DNA from: Chlorobiota bacterium
GTDB taxonomy: Bacteria > Bacteroidota > Bacteroidia > Bacteroidales > JAADGE01
Direction: 5' to 3'
Length of the DNA stretch: 8,757 nt
Assembly: GCA_013153575.1 (NCBI GenBank)
Contig: JAADEE010000301.1
Location: 1 to 8,757, forward strand
The notes under the pieces: model-generated
The model's database searches: none
Seen by the model: the letters and a program-made list of their open reading frames with translations, nothing else
What the model was told of the DNA's origin: nothing
Made by a program: the position numbers and the translations under genes
In this document: positions 7,096 through 8,757 of the stretch, piece after piece
How positions within the stretch are numbered: the first letter of the stretch is position 1
Layout: each line of letters begins with the position of its first letter

Positions 7096-7998
7096 TTATT
7101 TGGAATTTTTATTGATAAAATTTAAAACTTTTTTAAGATATTCTTCACCTCCTATTTCTCTAAGATTTGAATGACTTGAATTTGGAATATTTATGAAATA
7201 TTTATCTTTACTTGCAAGATTATTAAATAACATCTTACCATATTCAAATTTAATTTTCTCGTCATTTTCGCCATGAACAATTAGCATCGGTTGGGTTATT
7301 TTTTTTGCAGAATTTACCGGACTAACCTCATCAACTTTAAAATTTGCAAGTTTTTCGGCTCTTTTTAAAGCATAATTAGTTAAGAACGGAATATCAAAGC
7401 CAATATATCTTTTAAAATAGTCATGTGCAATTGTTTTAAAATTTGTAAAAGTGCTTTCTACTATTCCAAATTTTAATCTTTTATCAATTTCTAATGTTTG
7501 CATACTAACAGCACCACCAAGCGATTGCCCCCAAATTCCTAAATTTAAATTTAATCCTTCAATGTTATAGAGTATATCAATTAATGCAATAATATCATGT
7601 TTTTCATGATAGCCAAATGTACAATATTTTCCTTGACTAAATCCATGAGCACGCAAATCAATTACAACAGAATTATATCCTTCATCGGAAAGTTTTTTGC
7701 TTAACCACAAATTATTTTCTTTTCTTGAACGTATTCCGTGCAAAAGTATTATTGTTCCTTTTTGAATTTCAGATTTGGTTTTTATAAGATATGCTGACAA
7801 ATTTAAACTGTCATGTGTAAAAATGTTTATTCTTTCATTATCAAGAAGTAAATCGTCAGGATGTAAAAGTTCAAAATTATTATCTTTTGCAAACCTTGCT
7901 ATACCACCTTTTGTTCTTATAATTATTTGTGGGGCAACAAAGTAAATAAGCAAAAAATTAATAAGTATAAAAGTTAAAAGAGTATATAGTATTATCAT
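7096..7998 (-). CDS. Membrane-anchored alpha/beta hydrolase (serine aminopeptidase / S9-S33-like fold)
   Basis: A 300-residue alpha/beta hydrolase of unknown substrate. A hydrophobic segment at residues 2-22 without an obvious cleavage site, followed by APQIIIRTKGG, suggests an N-terminal membrane anchor. The fold is complete: strand and oxyanion loop GTIILLHGIRSRK (81-93), VVIDLRAHGFSQG (111-123), the nucleophile elbow GIWGQSLGG (154-162) with Ser159, Asp246 in VHGENDEKI, and His276 in PNSSHSNL. The likely triad is therefore Ser159-Asp246-His276. The insert between the elbow and the Asp (about 185-230) would form the lid. Related proteins are annotated as peptidase S9/S33-like hydrolases or esterases, and the sequence does not decide between them. 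It begins 64 nt after the DUF4328 gene on the same strand, so cotranscription is possible. No start other than 7998 fits, because the nearby ATG upstream is out of frame. Confidence 0.9.
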   Translation of the reverse strand: MIILYTLLTFILINFLLIYFVAPQIIIRTKGGIARFAKDNNFELLHPDDLLLDNERINIFTHDSLNLSAYLIKTKSEIQKGTIILLHGIRSRKENNLWLSKKLSDEGYNSVVIDLRAHGFSQGKYCTFGYHEKHDIIALIDILYNIEGLNLNLGIWGQSLGGAVSMQTLEIDKRLKFGIVESTFTNFKTIAHDYFKRYIGFDIPFLTNYALKRAEKLANFKVDEVSPVNSAKKITQPMLIVHGENDEKIKFEYGKMLFNNLASKDKYFINIPNSSHSNLREIGGEEYLKKVLNFINKNSK

Positions 7999-8062
7999 TT
8001 TTAGTTTTTGTCATTATTAAAATGAGTTTTTTCATAATTATAAAATAACTTTTAATATGAAG

Positions 8063-8757
8063 TTAATCATTACTTAAAGTTTCTTCAAGAATTTGTTTTT
8101 CAATTCTTGCTAATTCTTCTTCTTTCTTTGAATATGAATTAATAATTAAAACAGTAATAATTGCTAATGGTATTCCTAAAATTGAAATAACCATATCTCC
8201 AACTGTACTGTTAATATAATCATCAATAGTTTCAGCCTTCATTCCTAATTTCAAAACATACCTGCCAATAAAATGTGATAGTATCCATAATGCCCACCAT
8301 ATGCCAATAATTACAGGTCGTGAAGTTGTTGGAGTATTTGTTTTTTCACTTATTAGTTTTGATGTTTTATCCCATAGTTCATTCATGATTTGAACAGGTC
8401 TAAACAAAGAAATAATAGGCACAAACCATGCTCCTGCCGCCCATCCTTCTGTATAGTTGGTTTTTGTTCTTACTCCTAAGTTATAATATGCTCTTCTGAA
8501 CCACTTAATAAATGTTATTCCTGAAATAAAAAAAACAATAAGATATACGATTGCCACAATTTGTTCTCTTGTATCATTTGCATTTGCAACTTGTACTGAT
8601 ATTATTTCGCCTTTACTAATTTTCATAAGCAATCTATACTGAAAAAATGATGATGTTGCCGAAATAATTTCAATTAACATTACTAACCAAATTAATTTAA
8701 TTGCAATATCTGCTCTTTCTTTATTTGGTTTTATGTATTTTTTTTCATTTACAGTTT
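8063..8757 (-). CDS. DUF4328 family membrane protein (5' end beyond the window)
   Basis: Function is unknown. The frame stays open from its stop at 8063 to the window edge, giving at least 230 codons. An ATG at 8680 is internal: 25 upstream codons (including KPNKERADIAIKLIWLV) look like the usual N-terminus of this family, and the true start lies outside. Numbering from the first visible full codon, hydrophobic segments are at about 17-38, 66-85, 105-117, 147-170 and 185-207. The DUF4328 hallmarks are WFRRAYYNL (85-93) and EGWAAGAWFVPIISLFRP (103-120) followed by QIMNELW. The end is a charged cytoplasmic-type tail rich in Glu and Lys. The hydrolase gene follows after 64 nt on the same strand; whether the two work together cannot be told from sequence. 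Confidence 0.87.
   Translation of the reverse strand, partial: TVNEKKYIKPNKERADIAIKLIWLVMLIEIISATSSFFQYRLLMKISKGEIISVQVANANDTREQIVAIVYLIVFFISGITFIKWFRRAYYNLGVRTKTNYTEGWAAGAWFVPIISLFRPVQIMNELWDKTSKLISEKTNTPTTSRPVIIGIWWALWILSHFIGRYVLKLGMKAETIDDYINSTVGDMVISILGIPLAIITVLIINSYSKKEEELARIEKQILEETLSND

Noticed and set aside
1..8757. CRISPR array, tRNA, rRNA, insertion sequence or phage genes
   Set aside because: No direct-repeat/spacer pattern, tRNA cloverleaf, rRNA sequence, transposase or phage-like product was seen in any part of the window.

Overview
The window is AT-rich (roughly 30% G+C by eye), and every gene I can support lies on the minus strand. It most likely comes from a member of the Bacteroidota. 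The start codons lack Shine-Dalgarno motifs and follow A/T-rich stretches. There is a Bacteroidota-type promoter (TTTG, 19 nt, TAnnTTTG). The gene order leuA-leuC-leuD-second synthase-leuB is also familiar from that phylum. Genus or species cannot be told from this sequence.

Transcription runs from right to left. At the right edge is a DUF4328 membrane protein cut by the window end (8063-8757), then a membrane-anchored alpha/beta hydrolase (7096-7998). A 399-nt gene-free stretch follows, holding a helically phased CTTTG/CAAAG inverted repeat and a possible folD promoter. Next comes folD (5818-6696), and then a 224-nt regulatory gap.

Left of that gap is a tightly packed five-gene operon with gaps of 17-35 nt: leuA (4097-5593), leuC (2703-4079), leuD (2071-2667), a Leptospira-type citramalate synthase cimA (518-2044), and leuB, which is cut by the left edge (1-500). 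LeuA opens the leucine branch from 2-oxoisovalerate. CimA opens the threonine-independent isoleucine branch from pyruvate plus acetyl-CoA. LeuCD and LeuB can serve both branches, so the operon can make 2-oxoisocaproate (to leucine) and 2-oxobutyrate (to isoleucine).

The most interesting element is the gap between folD and leuA. On the minus strand it reads, in order: a promoter; a 23-codon leader ORF with nine Ile codons and only one Leu codon; a segment around its stop codon that can pair with either of two partners; and a perfect 12-bp GC-rich hairpin with a 9-T tail ending 18 nt before the leuA start codon. This is the layout of a classical ribosome-mediated transcription attenuator. It appears to sense isoleucine rather than leucine, which fits the citramalate synthase in the operon and its conserved isoleucine-feedback residues.
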